Part shown: positions 1-8,607 of the stretch, one piece after another
Position numbering within the stretch: the first letter of the stretch is position 1
Layout of the letters: each line of letters opens with the position of its first letter
Assembly (NCBI RefSeq): GCF_003364315.1
Contig: NZ_NXLS01000004.1
Span: 110,490 to 174,489 of the forward strand
DNA length: 64,000 nt
Origin: Helicobacter ganmani
GTDB taxonomy: Bacteria > Campylobacterota > Campylobacteria > Campylobacterales > Helicobacteraceae
Direction of reading: 5' to 3'
Translations under genes and position numbers: made by a program
Notes under the pieces: model-generated
What the model was told of the DNA's origin: nothing
Database searches by the model: none
The model's input: only the letters and a program-made list of their open reading frames with translations

Positions 1-1
1 T

Positions 2-169
2 CCACAAACAAACCAAACCACCACTAAAGATTCTACCCTAGAAAAATCATCGCATTCTCAAAGCAAAGAAATCCAACCCAATAAGCTTGACAAGACGACT
101 TTGAGATTTGGTGCAAATTTAGCAGAAGAACAATCACAAACCCAAACAACAAGGAATGAAAATGTTTGA
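2..169 (+). CDS. tatB: TatB, C-terminal fragment (cut by window edge)
   Basis: An open frame runs in from the left edge and ends at TGA 167-169, overlapping the tatC start by 14 bases. The visible 55 residues are hydrophilic and low in complexity, rich in Gln, Thr, Ser and Lys, like the variable cytoplasmic tail of TatB. The membrane helix and amphipathic helix that define the family lie outside the window, so the call rests on position directly before tatC, the tatB-tatC order known in Helicobacter. TatB would form the twin-arginine signal receptor complex with TatC in the inner membrane. Confidence 0.65.
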   Translation, partial: PQTNQTTTKDSTLEKSSHSQSKEIQPNKLDKTTLRFGANLAEEQSQTQTTRNENV

Positions 170-908
170 AGATTTAAAACCTCACATTCAGGATTTGCGA
201 AAGTGTCTGATTCGTATTACTCTTGCACTTCTTGTTACTTTCCTTGCCTCCTTTTATTTTTGGGAATTTATCCTAGATTGGATGGTTGCTCCTCTTAGCT
301 CCGCACTTCCAAAGGGACGCGAAAGTGTAATTTTTACACAAGTTGGGGAAGCATTTTTTACCGCTATTAAGGTAGCGTTTTTTAGTGGATTTATCTTTGC
401 TTTGCCTGTAATTTTTTGGCAAATTTGGGCATTTGTCGCGCCCGGCTTATACGATAATGAAAAAAAACTCGTGCTTCCTTTTGTGATTTTTGGAACATTT
501 TTCTTTCTGTGTGGCTGTGCTTTTGCCTATTACATTGCCTTTCCCATTGGCTTTGGATATTTAATCAACTTTGGCTCCCAACTTTTTACCGCACTTCCAA
601 GCATAGGAGAATATGTCAGCTTTTTTGCTAAATTAATGGTTGGCTTTGGAATCTCTTTTGAACTCCCTGTGATTACATTTTTCCTAGCAAAAATTGGGCT
701 CATTACCGATAGGACATTAAAAGAATATTTCAAATATGCCATTGTTTTTATCTTTGTTCTTGCGGCGATTCTCACTCCTCCTGATGTGCTTTCACAATTT
801 TTAATGGCGATTCCACTTGTTTTGCTTTATGGATTGTCTATTATGATTGCCAAAATGGTAAATCCCTACAAAGAATCACAAGAAAAAGACGATGAGGCAG
901 GAGAATAA
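156..908 (+). CDS. tatC: Sec-independent protein translocase TatC
   Basis: This is the polytopic inner-membrane receptor for folded proteins with twin-arginine signal peptides. The 250-residue product has the N-terminal amphipathic stretch (FEDLKPHIQDLRK), about six hydrophobic segments, the cytoplasmic loop motif APGLYDNEKK containing the family's conserved Glu, and the intramembrane-Glu motif FGISFELP. Length matches the family. It overlaps the 3' end of tatB and abuts queA (next start at 909), so the three are probably co-transcribed. Confidence 0.96.
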   Translation: MKMFEDLKPHIQDLRKCLIRITLALLVTFLASFYFWEFILDWMVAPLSSALPKGRESVIFTQVGEAFFTAIKVAFFSGFIFALPVIFWQIWAFVAPGLYDNEKKLVLPFVIFGTFFFLCGCAFAYYIAFPIGFGYLINFGSQLFTALPSIGEYVSFFAKLMVGFGISFELPVITFFLAKIGLITDRTLKEYFKYAIVFIFVLAAILTPPDVLSQFLMAIPLVLLYGLSIMIAKMVNPYKESQEKDDEAGE

Positions 909-2018
909 ATGCGTGAATTGCAACTTAAAAGCTATGATTATATCTTACCCAAAGAGCGCATTGCAACCTACCCTATTGTCCCAAAGGAAGAGGCAAAATT
1001 GCTAGTTTATGAACGCGCAAGCGATAAAATAACACATACAACTTTCAAAGATTTTGCAAACTTTCTACCACAAGATACCTTGCTTGTTTTTAATAATACC
1101 AAGGTTTTACCCGCAAGGCTCTATGGCACAAAAGTTGTGCAAGATTCTAAAAACCCTAACACAAAAGGTGCAAAAATTGAAGCACTCTTCCACAAAGAAA
1201 TAACACCCAATGTCTATCTAATGCAATTTAAAGGGCGTTTGAAAGTCGGGCTTTTAGTTGCCTTTGAGGGAGGAATTTTTGCTAGAATCCTAAAAGACAA
1301 TCAAGATTCTACGCTTGGCGCAGGATTTAAAGAAGCAGAATTTTTCAGGATTCCACAAAAAAACTTGCAAAATTATCTACAATCTTTTTCCAAAACCTTA
1401 GAATCTCCTTTGAATCGTGAAGAGTTTTTTGAATTTTTAGAACACTTTGGACATATTCCTTTGCCTCCCTATCTTAAGCGACAAGATACGCAAGCAGACA
1501 AAAAGGATTATCAGAGCGTTTTTGCCAAACATTTAGGAGCAATTGCCGCTCCAACTGCGTCCTTACATTTTAGCGAAGAATCCTATAAGAATCTAAAGCA
1601 AAACTTTCAAAACACAGAAATAACATTGCACGTGGGTGCTGGGACTTTTGTAGGCGTGCAAAGCGAGAATATTTTAGAACACAAAATGCATAAAGAATAT
1701 TTTTTTATCTCGCAAGATTCCGCAGATAAAATCTATCAAGCCTCTCATATTACCGCTATTGGAACGACTGCCACACGCGTGATTGAGGAGTTTGCTAGAA
1801 ATGGAAAGCTTCGTGGCGAATGTGATTTGTTTTTACACCCCCAAAACAAACCTCGCAAAACAAATGCGCTTTTAACAAACTTTCATCTACCAAAAACCAC
1901 TCTTTTAATGCTTGTTGCTTCTTTTGTAAGCTTAGATACAATGCAGCGACTCTACAAAGAGGCAATAGCACGAAATTACCGCTTTTATTCCTACGGCGAT
2001 GGAATGTTGATATTATAG
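909..2018 (+). CDS. queA: S-adenosylmethionine:tRNA ribosyltransferase-isomerase QueA
   Basis: QueA transfers and isomerises the ribosyl group of SAM onto 7-aminomethyl-7-deazaguanine in tRNA to make epoxyqueuosine. Family motifs are in order: YDYILPKERIATYP at the N-terminus, LVFNNTKVLPARL near residue 60, HIPLPPYLKR in the middle, GAIAAPTASLHF, and LHVGAGTF before the C-terminal third. At 369 residues it is slightly longer than many QueA proteins because of a basic insert around residues 75-90. It begins one base after the tatC stop. Confidence 0.96.
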   Translation: MRELQLKSYDYILPKERIATYPIVPKEEAKLLVYERASDKITHTTFKDFANFLPQDTLLVFNNTKVLPARLYGTKVVQDSKNPNTKGAKIEALFHKEITPNVYLMQFKGRLKVGLLVAFEGGIFARILKDNQDSTLGAGFKEAEFFRIPQKNLQNYLQSFSKTLESPLNREEFFEFLEHFGHIPLPPYLKRQDTQADKKDYQSVFAKHLGAIAAPTASLHFSEESYKNLKQNFQNTEITLHVGAGTFVGVQSENILEHKMHKEYFFISQDSADKIYQASHITAIGTTATRVIEEFARNGKLRGECDLFLHPQNKPRKTNALLTNFHLPKTTLLMLVASFVSLDTMQRLYKEAIARNYRFYSYGDGMLIL

Positions 2019-2039
2019 ATTCTACATAGGAAAGATGCA

Positions 2040-2612
2040 ATGAAAAATCTGCAAACCTCACAAATTGCTCTCTTAAAATCTTATGCGAATCTGCTTTTAC
2101 ATTGGAATACGATTCATAATTTAAGCGGAGCAAAGGACATTCAAAGCATTCAAAAAAATATTCAAGATTCTCTCTATCCTTTGAGTTTAGAAGAGTTGAA
2201 TCTACACACAAAAACCAACCTATTAGATGTTGGAAGCGGCAACGGCTTCCCAAGCATTCCTCTTGGAATCGCGCTTGGGGTTCCTACGATTCTCTGTGAA
2301 CCCAACGCCAAAAAAGCTGCTTTTTTGCAAAATATTAAAGCGAATTTAAACCTAAAAAACTTTACAATTCAACGCAAAAAGATAGAATCGCTAGAGTTAG
2401 AAATCAAGCCGAATCTGATTACTTCAAGGGCAACTTTTAACATAAAAAAATTTTTAGAAAAGTGCAGCAAGCACATTTCGCAAGAAACGACTATCTTACT
2501 CTATAAGGGCTCAAACTTTGAAAATGAGATTCCAAAAGGCTTAAAATATACTCATTTTCAAAGGGACTTGTTGCATTATCTTGTCATTTTAGGAGAGAAT
2601 TTAAAATGTTAA
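2040..2612 (+). CDS. rsmG: 16S rRNA (guanine-527-N7) methyltransferase RsmG (GidB)
   Basis: A class I SAM-dependent methyltransferase of 190 residues. Motif I is LLDVGSGNGFPSIPL near residue 61, followed by LCEPNAKKAAFLQ and the RsmG-type motif TSRATF near residue 130. It methylates G527 of 16S rRNA near the decoding centre. An AGGAAAG sequence precedes the ATG. The last bases overlap the next small gene by 7 bases, which suggests translational coupling. Confidence 0.94.
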   Translation: MKNLQTSQIALLKSYANLLLHWNTIHNLSGAKDIQSIQKNIQDSLYPLSLEELNLHTKTNLLDVGSGNGFPSIPLGIALGVPTILCEPNAKKAAFLQNIKANLNLKNFTIQRKKIESLELEIKPNLITSRATFNIKKFLEKCSKHISQETTILLYKGSNFENEIPKGLKYTHFQRDLLHYLVILGENLKC

Positions 2613-2821
2613 AATTTTTTTTATTAATTTTATTCTTAGTTGGCGTGTATTTACTTTTCTTTCGCAAAAACCAACAAAAACCAACAAAAAATGACTTCAA
2701 ATCAACGCAAGATTCTATTATGCTTGAATGCACACAATGCGGAACTTATGTTTCAAACGAAGAAGTAATTATTAAAGATGGTAAATATTATTGCTCCAAA
2801 GAATGTGCCAAACTTGCTTAA
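2606..2821 (+). CDS. Small membrane-anchored zinc-ribbon protein (PP0621 type)
   Basis: A 71-residue protein with one N-terminal membrane helix (about residues 3-19), a basic Lys/Gln-rich linker and a C-terminal Cys4 motif: CTQCG, then about 20 residues, then YYCSKECAKLA. This is the architecture of the PP0621 family found in many proteobacteria; its biochemical role is unknown to me. The start overlaps the end of rsmG, so it belongs to the tatB-tatC-queA-rsmG transcription unit. Confidence 0.8.
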   Translation: MLKFFLLILFLVGVYLLFFRKNQQKPTKNDFKSTQDSIMLECTQCGTYVSNEEVIIKDGKYYCSKECAKLA

Positions 2822-2831
2822 AGGATAAAAA

Positions 2832-3215
2832 ATGCTGATTTTGAATCACCCTTGTATTCACCCCCTAAATCTCGTCCGCATTTCTTCTCAAGAGCAAATC
2901 ACCCATTCTCTGCCCTCTGATTTTTTGTTGCTTTCTTGCGATTCTTTTACACAAACCTTAGCTCTTGCGCGTTTTTGTAATAGCAATACTTTGGCTTATG
3001 CAAGTTTTGTTAGAAATACCAAAGAAGCCTTATTTTTGGTTAATTTAAATGTGCGATTCTTGCTTTGCAGGGAAATCCACCTTGCAAAAACTTTGCAAAA
3101 ACTCGCAGAAACCTATCTCTTTGACGCAAAAATTTTACTTTGTATTCAAGAGGAACAAGAAATTGAAAAAACTGCAGAATGCGGCATTGATGGGGTGATT
3201 TTTGCCAACCTTTAA
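2832..3215 (+). CDS. Conserved-type hypothetical protein, 127 aa
   Basis: I do not recognise the family. The protein has no signal peptide or membrane segment and five to six Cys residues spread through alternating hydrophobic and polar stretches, which suggests a small alpha/beta cytoplasmic fold. The repeated pattern of short beta-like segments (FLLLSCDS, ALFLVNL, KILLCIQ, DGVIFAN) could be a Rossmann-like or half-barrel fold, but that is inference. It starts 10 bases after the zinc-ribbon gene and overlaps the regulator gene downstream by 14 bases, so it is very likely translated. Confidence 0.7.
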   Translation: MLILNHPCIHPLNLVRISSQEQITHSLPSDFLLLSCDSFTQTLALARFCNSNTLAYASFVRNTKEALFLVNLNVRFLLCREIHLAKTLQKLAETYLFDAKILLCIQEEQEIEKTAECGIDGVIFANL

Positions 3216-3864
3216 TACTTTGGAATCCTACGCTCCTTTTAATGCTTTAGCCAAAGAGGATTTAATGCTTTTAAGCCAAATTACAACTTTCAAGCATTTT
3301 GTCGCCAAAGAAATGGTGCTTTATGAGCAAACGCGCGTTTCCTCTTTGTTTTTCTTATGCAAAGGATGCTTAAAACTCTATAAAGTTGGACGCTTTGACA
3401 ATGAAGTATTTTTGGGGATTTTAGAAAATGGGCTTTTGTTGGACTTTAACTCACAAAATACAAAAGGAGAGTTTTTCTCTTTTGCAAATCTTGAATGTGT
3501 GGAAGATTCTCTCATCGCCTGTTTTGATGGTATAAAACTAACGCAAATTTTAGAGCAGAATCCTTGTATTTTAGCTTTATTTTTCAAAGAAACTCAAAAA
3601 AAAATCGCACTTTTTGAGGAGGTGATTCAAAAGAATCTCATTTTTGATAGCACCGCAAAAATAGCCTATACGCTTTATTTTCATTTAGATAGTTTCAATG
3701 CACACAAAAAGCAAGAAAATGCTGCTTTTTTAAATATTCAGCCCGAGACACTTTCTAGAACTTTAAAAAAACTTCATCGTGATAATATTTTACTCACCAA
3801 CAAACAAGGTAAGATTGAGATTATCAATCCACAAAAACTTCATAATATTTTTAAACAGGATTAA
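3202..3864 (+). CDS. Crp/Fnr family transcriptional regulator
   Basis: The 220-residue protein has an N-terminal cyclic-nucleotide-binding-like beta-roll (about residues 20-125), a long dimerisation helix (about 125-150), and a C-terminal helix-turn-helix whose recognition region reads FLNIQPETLSRTLKKLHRDN, close to the HTH_Crp consensus. The N-terminal Cys cluster of FNR is absent, so an iron-sulfur sensor is unlikely. A heme, nitrosative-stress or nitrate role, as for NssR/NssA-type regulators of Campylobacterota, is possible but unproven. It is followed after two bases by a NarX/PilJ-type membrane sensor, which suggests a shared signal. Confidence 0.85.
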   Translation: MPTFNTLESYAPFNALAKEDLMLLSQITTFKHFVAKEMVLYEQTRVSSLFFLCKGCLKLYKVGRFDNEVFLGILENGLLLDFNSQNTKGEFFSFANLECVEDSLIACFDGIKLTQILEQNPCILALFFKETQKKIALFEEVIQKNLIFDSTAKIAYTLYFHLDSFNAHKKQENAAFLNIQPETLSRTLKKLHRDNILLTNKQGKIEIINPQKLHNIFKQD

Positions 3865-3866
3865 GA

Positions 3867-5204
3867 ATGACAAAAATTGTAACGCGCCTCATCATACTTG
3901 GGATTCTTACAACCTTTTGTGTTGGGGTAATGATTCTCTCAGTAATCTTTATCAACCAACTTGGAATCCAAGATGGCTATATCATCAATATTGCAGGAAA
4001 AGAGCGAATGCTCACGCAAAAAATCACAAAAGAAATTTTCCTTATTAACTCTCAAAATAGCCAAGACTACACCGCACTTAACCTTGCCCTAGAAGAGTTT
4101 GAAAACAACCTAAACACCTTGCGCTTTGGCAATCCACAAAAAAATATTAATCCTCCCACCAAAACAACGATTATCACCAAGCTAGAAGCAATTACGACGC
4201 AATGGACGCACTTTAAAACCATTGTAGAGGATTTTAAATCTACTTCTAGCAAACTTTATGAGGATAGGAAATTTTTGGACGAAAATAACATCAAAATGTT
4301 ATTTCTCTCCGATAACATCGTCAAAGCGATGGTAGAATCCAAAATGCCTGCCCATCTTATTGATGATTCTGGGCGTCAGCGAATGCTCACACAGCGAATG
4401 GCATATCTGATGACACGTTATTTTCATATTTGGGATGACAAATCTTATCGTGCTTTTAAAGAGAGTCATGCGCTTTATCATACCATTATCACAAATTTTT
4501 ATCAAAATGCCAACTACAAACATTTTCCAAAACTTGCCAAATCCATTCAAGAAGCCTATGAATTTTGGCAAACTTACTCCAAACATATTGATAATGTTTT
4601 AAACCTACAAGAACATATTGTAGAGGATTTAAAACAAATTACATCGCAAAATACCGCTATCTTAAATGAAATTGATTGGACGGTGAATCTTTATTCTGAC
4701 ATTTCTATCCACCAACGCGCCTATTTGGAGAAATTTCAATATGTCGCGGCGTTTATTATGATATTGCTTGGATTCTACTCTATTTATAATCTCTTGAACA
4801 TTAGGGCACATTTGGGACGCTTTTTGCAAAAAACCAAACTCCTCGCAAGTGGCAAACTCAACCAAAATCTCACCGAAGCAATTCAGCTAGAAGGAGAAAG
4901 CGAGCTATCTCAAGCCTCACAGAATCTTTCACATTTTTTGCAAAGCCTAGAACAAACCAAAGAAACTTCCAAACAAGCCATTCATTTAAGCGAACTCATT
5001 AGTGAAGAGATTGAAAATATTAGTGAAGAGATTCGGCATAAACTTGCCTTTGCAAAAATCAGTGAGGAAAGACGCAAGAGCATAGAAGACAGCATTAACC
5101 TAAGTGAAGATATTGCAATCCAATCTAGCGAACAGCTCATCATCACTGCTAGATTACTTGACAAACTCCATAGAATTTTAAAAGAAATTGAAAGCTGTTG
5201 CTAA
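3867..5204 (+). CDS. Membrane sensor with two NarX/PilJ-type domains and HAMP, no output domain
   Basis: The N-terminal membrane helix spans about residues 8-30. A periplasmic region carries two copies of the P-box-like motif of nitrate/nitrite-type sensors: NIAGKERMLTQKITKEIF near residue 40 and DDSGRQRMLTQRMAYLMTRY near residue 167. A second membrane helix lies at about 290-310, then a HAMP-like segment and a short helical tail ending in Cys-Cys. There is no histidine kinase, GGDEF or complete chemoreceptor signalling hairpin. Two bases separate it from the upstream Crp/Fnr regulator. I infer a ligand sensor working through a partner protein; truncation of an ancestral chemoreceptor is an alternative. 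Confidence 0.75.
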   Translation: MTKIVTRLIILGILTTFCVGVMILSVIFINQLGIQDGYIINIAGKERMLTQKITKEIFLINSQNSQDYTALNLALEEFENNLNTLRFGNPQKNINPPTKTTIITKLEAITTQWTHFKTIVEDFKSTSSKLYEDRKFLDENNIKMLFLSDNIVKAMVESKMPAHLIDDSGRQRMLTQRMAYLMTRYFHIWDDKSYRAFKESHALYHTIITNFYQNANYKHFPKLAKSIQEAYEFWQTYSKHIDNVLNLQEHIVEDLKQITSQNTAILNEIDWTVNLYSDISIHQRAYLEKFQYVAAFIMILLGFYSIYNLLNIRAHLGRFLQKTKLLASGKLNQNLTEAIQLEGESELSQASQNLSHFLQSLEQTKETSKQAIHLSELISEEIENISEEIRHKLAFAKISEERRKSIEDSINLSEDIAIQSSEQLIITARLLDKLHRILKEIESCC

Positions 5205-5225
5205 TTGCAAACAAGATATTTGAAT

Positions 5226-6143
5226 CTATTCCTCAAGCTTTTTTGACTTCCAACTAAAATGTTTGGGCTGATAAAGATTAATGAGATAAGTCGCAAAAAC
5301 TGCAAGACTTCCTCCAAGCAATGTTAAAACACTTGGAATCTCTCTCAAAATGATAAAACTGCTTAATAACGCAGTGGCTGGCACAAGCAGATTAAAAGAG
5401 CTTGCTTGCGTTGCCCCTACGCGTGCCACTCCCATATAATAAATGCTCGTTCCCACAGCCGTAGATAATACCGCCACGATAAACATCATCCACCAAAACC
5501 TAAACTCAAAGGTAAAAATATCCAACATACTAGGCTGAAAGAAAAAAATAGGCGAAAACAATAACACACTTAAAAAAGTAATGTATAGATTAATTGCTAC
5601 AGGGTGAATTCTAAGATTGCGACAAACAAGGGTTAAAATTGCCCAATCCAACGCACAAAGAACAAAAAATACATTGGATTTACCAAAAAGCTGTTGCCAA
5701 CTTCCTAAATCTAGCAAACAAATCCCCGCAAGGATTCCCAGAAATAAACCCAAAATCTCATTTTTTTTCATCACTCTTGTGGAATCTTTTTTGAGCTTAT
5801 AAAACCCGAAAGTCAAAAGATAGGCAAATATCGGAATTAATGTTGTTACAAGCACTCCACTTTTTCCCGCGCTGCCATAATTTAAACCGATAAAATACAT
5901 AATAGAATACAAACAATTCAAAAAAGCTGCAAACGATAAAAACTTCAATGCAGACTTGTCAATTCGCAAAGGAATCTTGAGAAAAAAGACTATCGCACAA
6001 GAAGCAAGTAAGGCAAAGAAAAACCTCCAAAAGGCAACTACATCTGCACTTGCATATTCAATCAAAACCTTACTAGCAGCCCAAGAAGCACCCCAAAAAC
6101 CCATCGCCATTACAAGTAAAATATAAAAAAGGATATTTTTCAT
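5226..6143 (-). CDS. DMT family (EamA) transporter
   Basis: A 305-residue integral membrane protein with about ten hydrophobic helices in two EamA halves. The N-terminal signature GFWGASWAASKVLIEY is typical of drug/metabolite exporters of this superfamily, and the second half begins around residue 155. The substrate cannot be deduced. It ends 21 bases from the convergent sensor gene and is the last gene of a long leftward run. Confidence 0.85.
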   Translation of the reverse strand: MKNILFYILLVMAMGFWGASWAASKVLIEYASADVVAFWRFFFALLASCAIVFFLKIPLRIDKSALKFLSFAAFLNCLYSIMYFIGLNYGSAGKSGVLVTTLIPIFAYLLTFGFYKLKKDSTRVMKKNEILGLFLGILAGICLLDLGSWQQLFGKSNVFFVLCALDWAILTLVCRNLRIHPVAINLYITFLSVLLFSPIFFFQPSMLDIFTFEFRFWWMMFIVAVLSTAVGTSIYYMGVARVGATQASSFNLLVPATALLSSFIILREIPSVLTLLGGSLAVFATYLINLYQPKHFSWKSKKLEE

Positions 6144-6198
6144 AATTCTTTAGAAACCTTATCATAGATTCTTAGGCTAACTTAATACTATGCAAATT

Positions 6199-6429
6199 TT
6201 ATTGATTTACCCTTGAAGAATCAAGAGTATTTTCTAATTTTTCTAAGCGCAGTGCATATTCTTTTTGCATTTTTACAAGATTTGCTGTCGCTGTGATTTG
6301 ATTAAGCGACACCCAAAGGCTCAAGGAAACAAAAACAATCATAATCACGCAAGCAATAAGAGAGATTTTAACTGCCTTTAATGCTGTTTTTTGCACCTTT
6401 TCTAGGGTAGTTTGTTTATTTTCTTGCAT
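6199..6429 (-). CDS. Small single-span membrane protein, 76 aa
   Basis: The protein has a basic N-terminus, one long membrane helix (about residues 22-44) and a C-terminal coiled-coil-like segment. A small membrane protein (annotated DUF5408, as I recall) lies beside mqo in H. pylori; this one is similar in size and in sharing a neighbourhood with mqo, but I cannot confirm homology. It follows the metal-permease gene by 11 bases, so it is probably in the same operon. Function unknown. Confidence 0.65.
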   Translation of the reverse strand: MQENKQTTLEKVQKTALKAVKISLIACVIMIVFVSLSLWVSLNQITATANLVKMQKEYALRLEKLENTLDSSRVNQ

Positions 6430-6440
6430 AAGAAATCCTT

Positions 6441-7280
6441 TTAAATAGTTTGAAATTTATAAAAACGATGAAAAACAGCCAAGAAAAAGGAAAAAATTGC
6501 CAAAATCATCACAATGCTTGCTCCTGCTTGCAAATCATAAAAATAAGCCACTGCGATTCCACATAGCATACACACAAATGAGATCAAACTTGCTCCAAAC
6601 ATCATTTTTGCAAGAGAAGTTGTAAAAATCTCGCTACAATAAGCAGGGATACTCAAAAGTGCAACGATTAAAATAATGCCAACCGAACGCATAGAAATCA
6701 CAATTCCCAAAGCAATCAAAATCATTAAAAGAATGCTAAAGAATCTTGTATTAATGCCTTGTAATTGAGTAAATTCATTGTCATACGAGATTCCAAGAAT
6801 AATACGATAAAATAACCCTACAAAAGCAATCAAAAAGAGACCAAAACCAACCATCAAATAAATATCACTCTCTGTGATACTCAAAATACTACCAAACAAA
6901 TATCCCATAAAGTCTTTATTATAGCCCGGCGTTAATTCTACCAAAATCACACCTAATGCCATACCAAAAGCCCATAATGAGCCGATAAGAGAATCCAAAC
7001 GTTCTTTGGCAAAAAGCAACATATAGGCTAAAAGAATCGCACAAAAAATGCTGAATCCCGTAGCTCCTACAAGAATCGGTAAGCCAAAAAATGCTGCAAT
7101 TCCAACCCCTCCATAAACGCTATGTGCAATTCCACCCGCGACAAACACCATACGATTAGTTACAACCAATGTACCGATAATTCCACAAATAATACTTGTG
7201 CAAAATGCACCCCAAAGAGCGTTTTGCACAAAAGTATATCCCAAAAGTTCAATCAACGAGCCACTCCAAGCTTTCTTCAT
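6441..7280 (-). CDS. Zinc/manganese-type ABC transporter permease (ZnuB-like)
   Basis: A 279-residue polytopic protein of the ABC-3 permease family: about eight membrane helices, the GTLVVTNRMVFVAGGIAHSV stretch near the N-terminus, a tyrosine-rich cytoplasmic loop, and the LLSIPAYCSEIF segment in the last third. It would import a divalent metal (zinc, manganese or iron) with the ATPase encoded at 8600-9355. Its start lies 32 bases inside mqo. No solute-binding protein gene is adjacent. Confidence 0.85.
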   Translation of the reverse strand: MKKAWSGSLIELLGYTFVQNALWGAFCTSIICGIIGTLVVTNRMVFVAGGIAHSVYGGVGIAAFFGLPILVGATGFSIFCAILLAYMLLFAKERLDSLIGSLWAFGMALGVILVELTPGYNKDFMGYLFGSILSITESDIYLMVGFGLFLIAFVGLFYRIILGISYDNEFTQLQGINTRFFSILLMILIALGIVISMRSVGIILIVALLSIPAYCSEIFTTSLAKMMFGASLISFVCMLCGIAVAYFYDLQAGASIVMILAIFSFFLAVFHRFYKFQTI

Positions 7281-8607
7281 TTAATTCAGTCTTGATAATA
7301 TCCATTTTAATCGTTGCATTAAGATATTCCGCAATCTCAATCATATCAATCAATGCGTTGCGCATACAGCTTGTTGCACCAGGACTTGGTGTCATATTAA
7401 ATGTAATTCCCTCTCCGCTTTTAATCTTTTTTTCTCCTAAAACAAGTTTTTTAGTTTTTTTATCAAGCACTTGTGGGCGGATTCCACCAAAACCGCTCGC
7501 ATAAGTCAAATCCTCTAAGGTGATAGAGGGGATAATCTTTTGCGCTTCTTTGATAAAAAATCTCTTCCCAATCATAGGAACTTCATACAAGAAATTTCGT
7601 AAAATATAATTACGAATCTCACTATCTGAAAATAAATCCCACATAATTTTTGTTGTAGCCGCTTCTCCAAATCCAGAGGTTTTAAAGAAATCCAAATAAG
7701 TTCCGGGCTTAAATCTCTCTAATTTAGGCAAAGAAAGAGCAGTTGGACCCAAACGATTCTTGCCTTTTGCTACAACATCAGGGTCGCCGTGAATCGCCGC
7801 AAAAGGTAGTTTAGGGTGTTGCACCGTATAAACTTTACCCCTTAGCTTGTCGCCGGGAATAAAGAAAAAGCTTCCCGCCACAGGCAAGCAACCAAGATCT
7901 AAACCAAATCCCATATTTTGTGCTAAAAATAATGAATGCGCACCTGCATTCACTAGCACAAAAGAGGCACTAAGGGGTTCTTTACCTTTTGCGCGAATTG
8001 TATATCTCCCATCGCCTTGTTTAATAATATCTTGCACTTGATAGTTAAAAATTGCTTGATGCTCGCCAAATACACTTTTCTCTACCATATGATGCGCCAC
8101 AGAACAAAAATCCATTGCACAGAAGCTTTTGCGTGTTCCAGAACCTACCACATTCTCTGCGCGATCGCTTCCGTCTGCTAGTTTAATGACATTAGGCTCA
8201 ATCTCTTTAATGTCCTCTTTGGTAAAAAATTCCAATTTCGGATAAATCCCCTTAAATTCCTCGTGACGTTTTTGCATAAATTCCACTTCTTTATCCCCTA
8301 CCCCAATCGCCATTTTTTGATATTCAAAAATACTTTTGTTTTGCAGTTGATGAAATAAAGCATAAGAAACTAGCATTTCTGCTGACCTTGCAACCTTTTT
8401 TGCTTTTTCAAAAGTATAATTCGTCTCAATATCACCTGCGTGAATGGTTTGAGAATTATTATTACCACTAGAACTAAGTGTAGCGGGTGCTTCGTATTTT
8501 TCTAGTAAAACCACTCGCTTTAAATCTGTATAATGCGTTAGCGCATAAAACAACGCGCTTCCTGAAATTCCAGCACCAATAATTGCCACATCATAAGAAT
8601 TATTCAT
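7249..8607 (-). CDS. mqo: Malate:quinone oxidoreductase (FAD-dependent)
   Basis: The 452-residue protein begins with the FAD-binding Rossmann motif (VAIIGAGISGSALFYAL). It carries stretches I recall as conserved with the H. pylori Mqo: SQTIHAGDIETNYTFEKAKK, the GLDLGCLPVAGSFFFIPGD block, LPFAAIHGDPD and ITFNMTPSPGATSC. It oxidises L-malate to oxaloacetate at the inner membrane and passes electrons to quinone, replacing or supplementing NAD-malate dehydrogenase. A strong AGGAGGT precedes the ATG. It overlaps the ABC ATPase gene by 8 bases upstream and the permease gene by 32 bases downstream. Confidence 0.9.
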   Translation of the reverse strand: MNNSYDVAIIGAGISGSALFYALTHYTDLKRVVLLEKYEAPATLSSSGNNNSQTIHAGDIETNYTFEKAKKVARSAEMLVSYALFHQLQNKSIFEYQKMAIGVGDKEVEFMQKRHEEFKGIYPKLEFFTKEDIKEIEPNVIKLADGSDRAENVVGSGTRKSFCAMDFCSVAHHMVEKSVFGEHQAIFNYQVQDIIKQGDGRYTIRAKGKEPLSASFVLVNAGAHSLFLAQNMGFGLDLGCLPVAGSFFFIPGDKLRGKVYTVQHPKLPFAAIHGDPDVVAKGKNRLGPTALSLPKLERFKPGTYLDFFKTSGFGEAATTKIMWDLFSDSEIRNYILRNFLYEVPMIGKRFFIKEAQKIIPSITLEDLTYASGFGGIRPQVLDKKTKKLVLGEKKIKSGEGITFNMTPSPGATSCMRNALIDMIEIAEYLNATIKMDIIKTELNEESLEWLVD

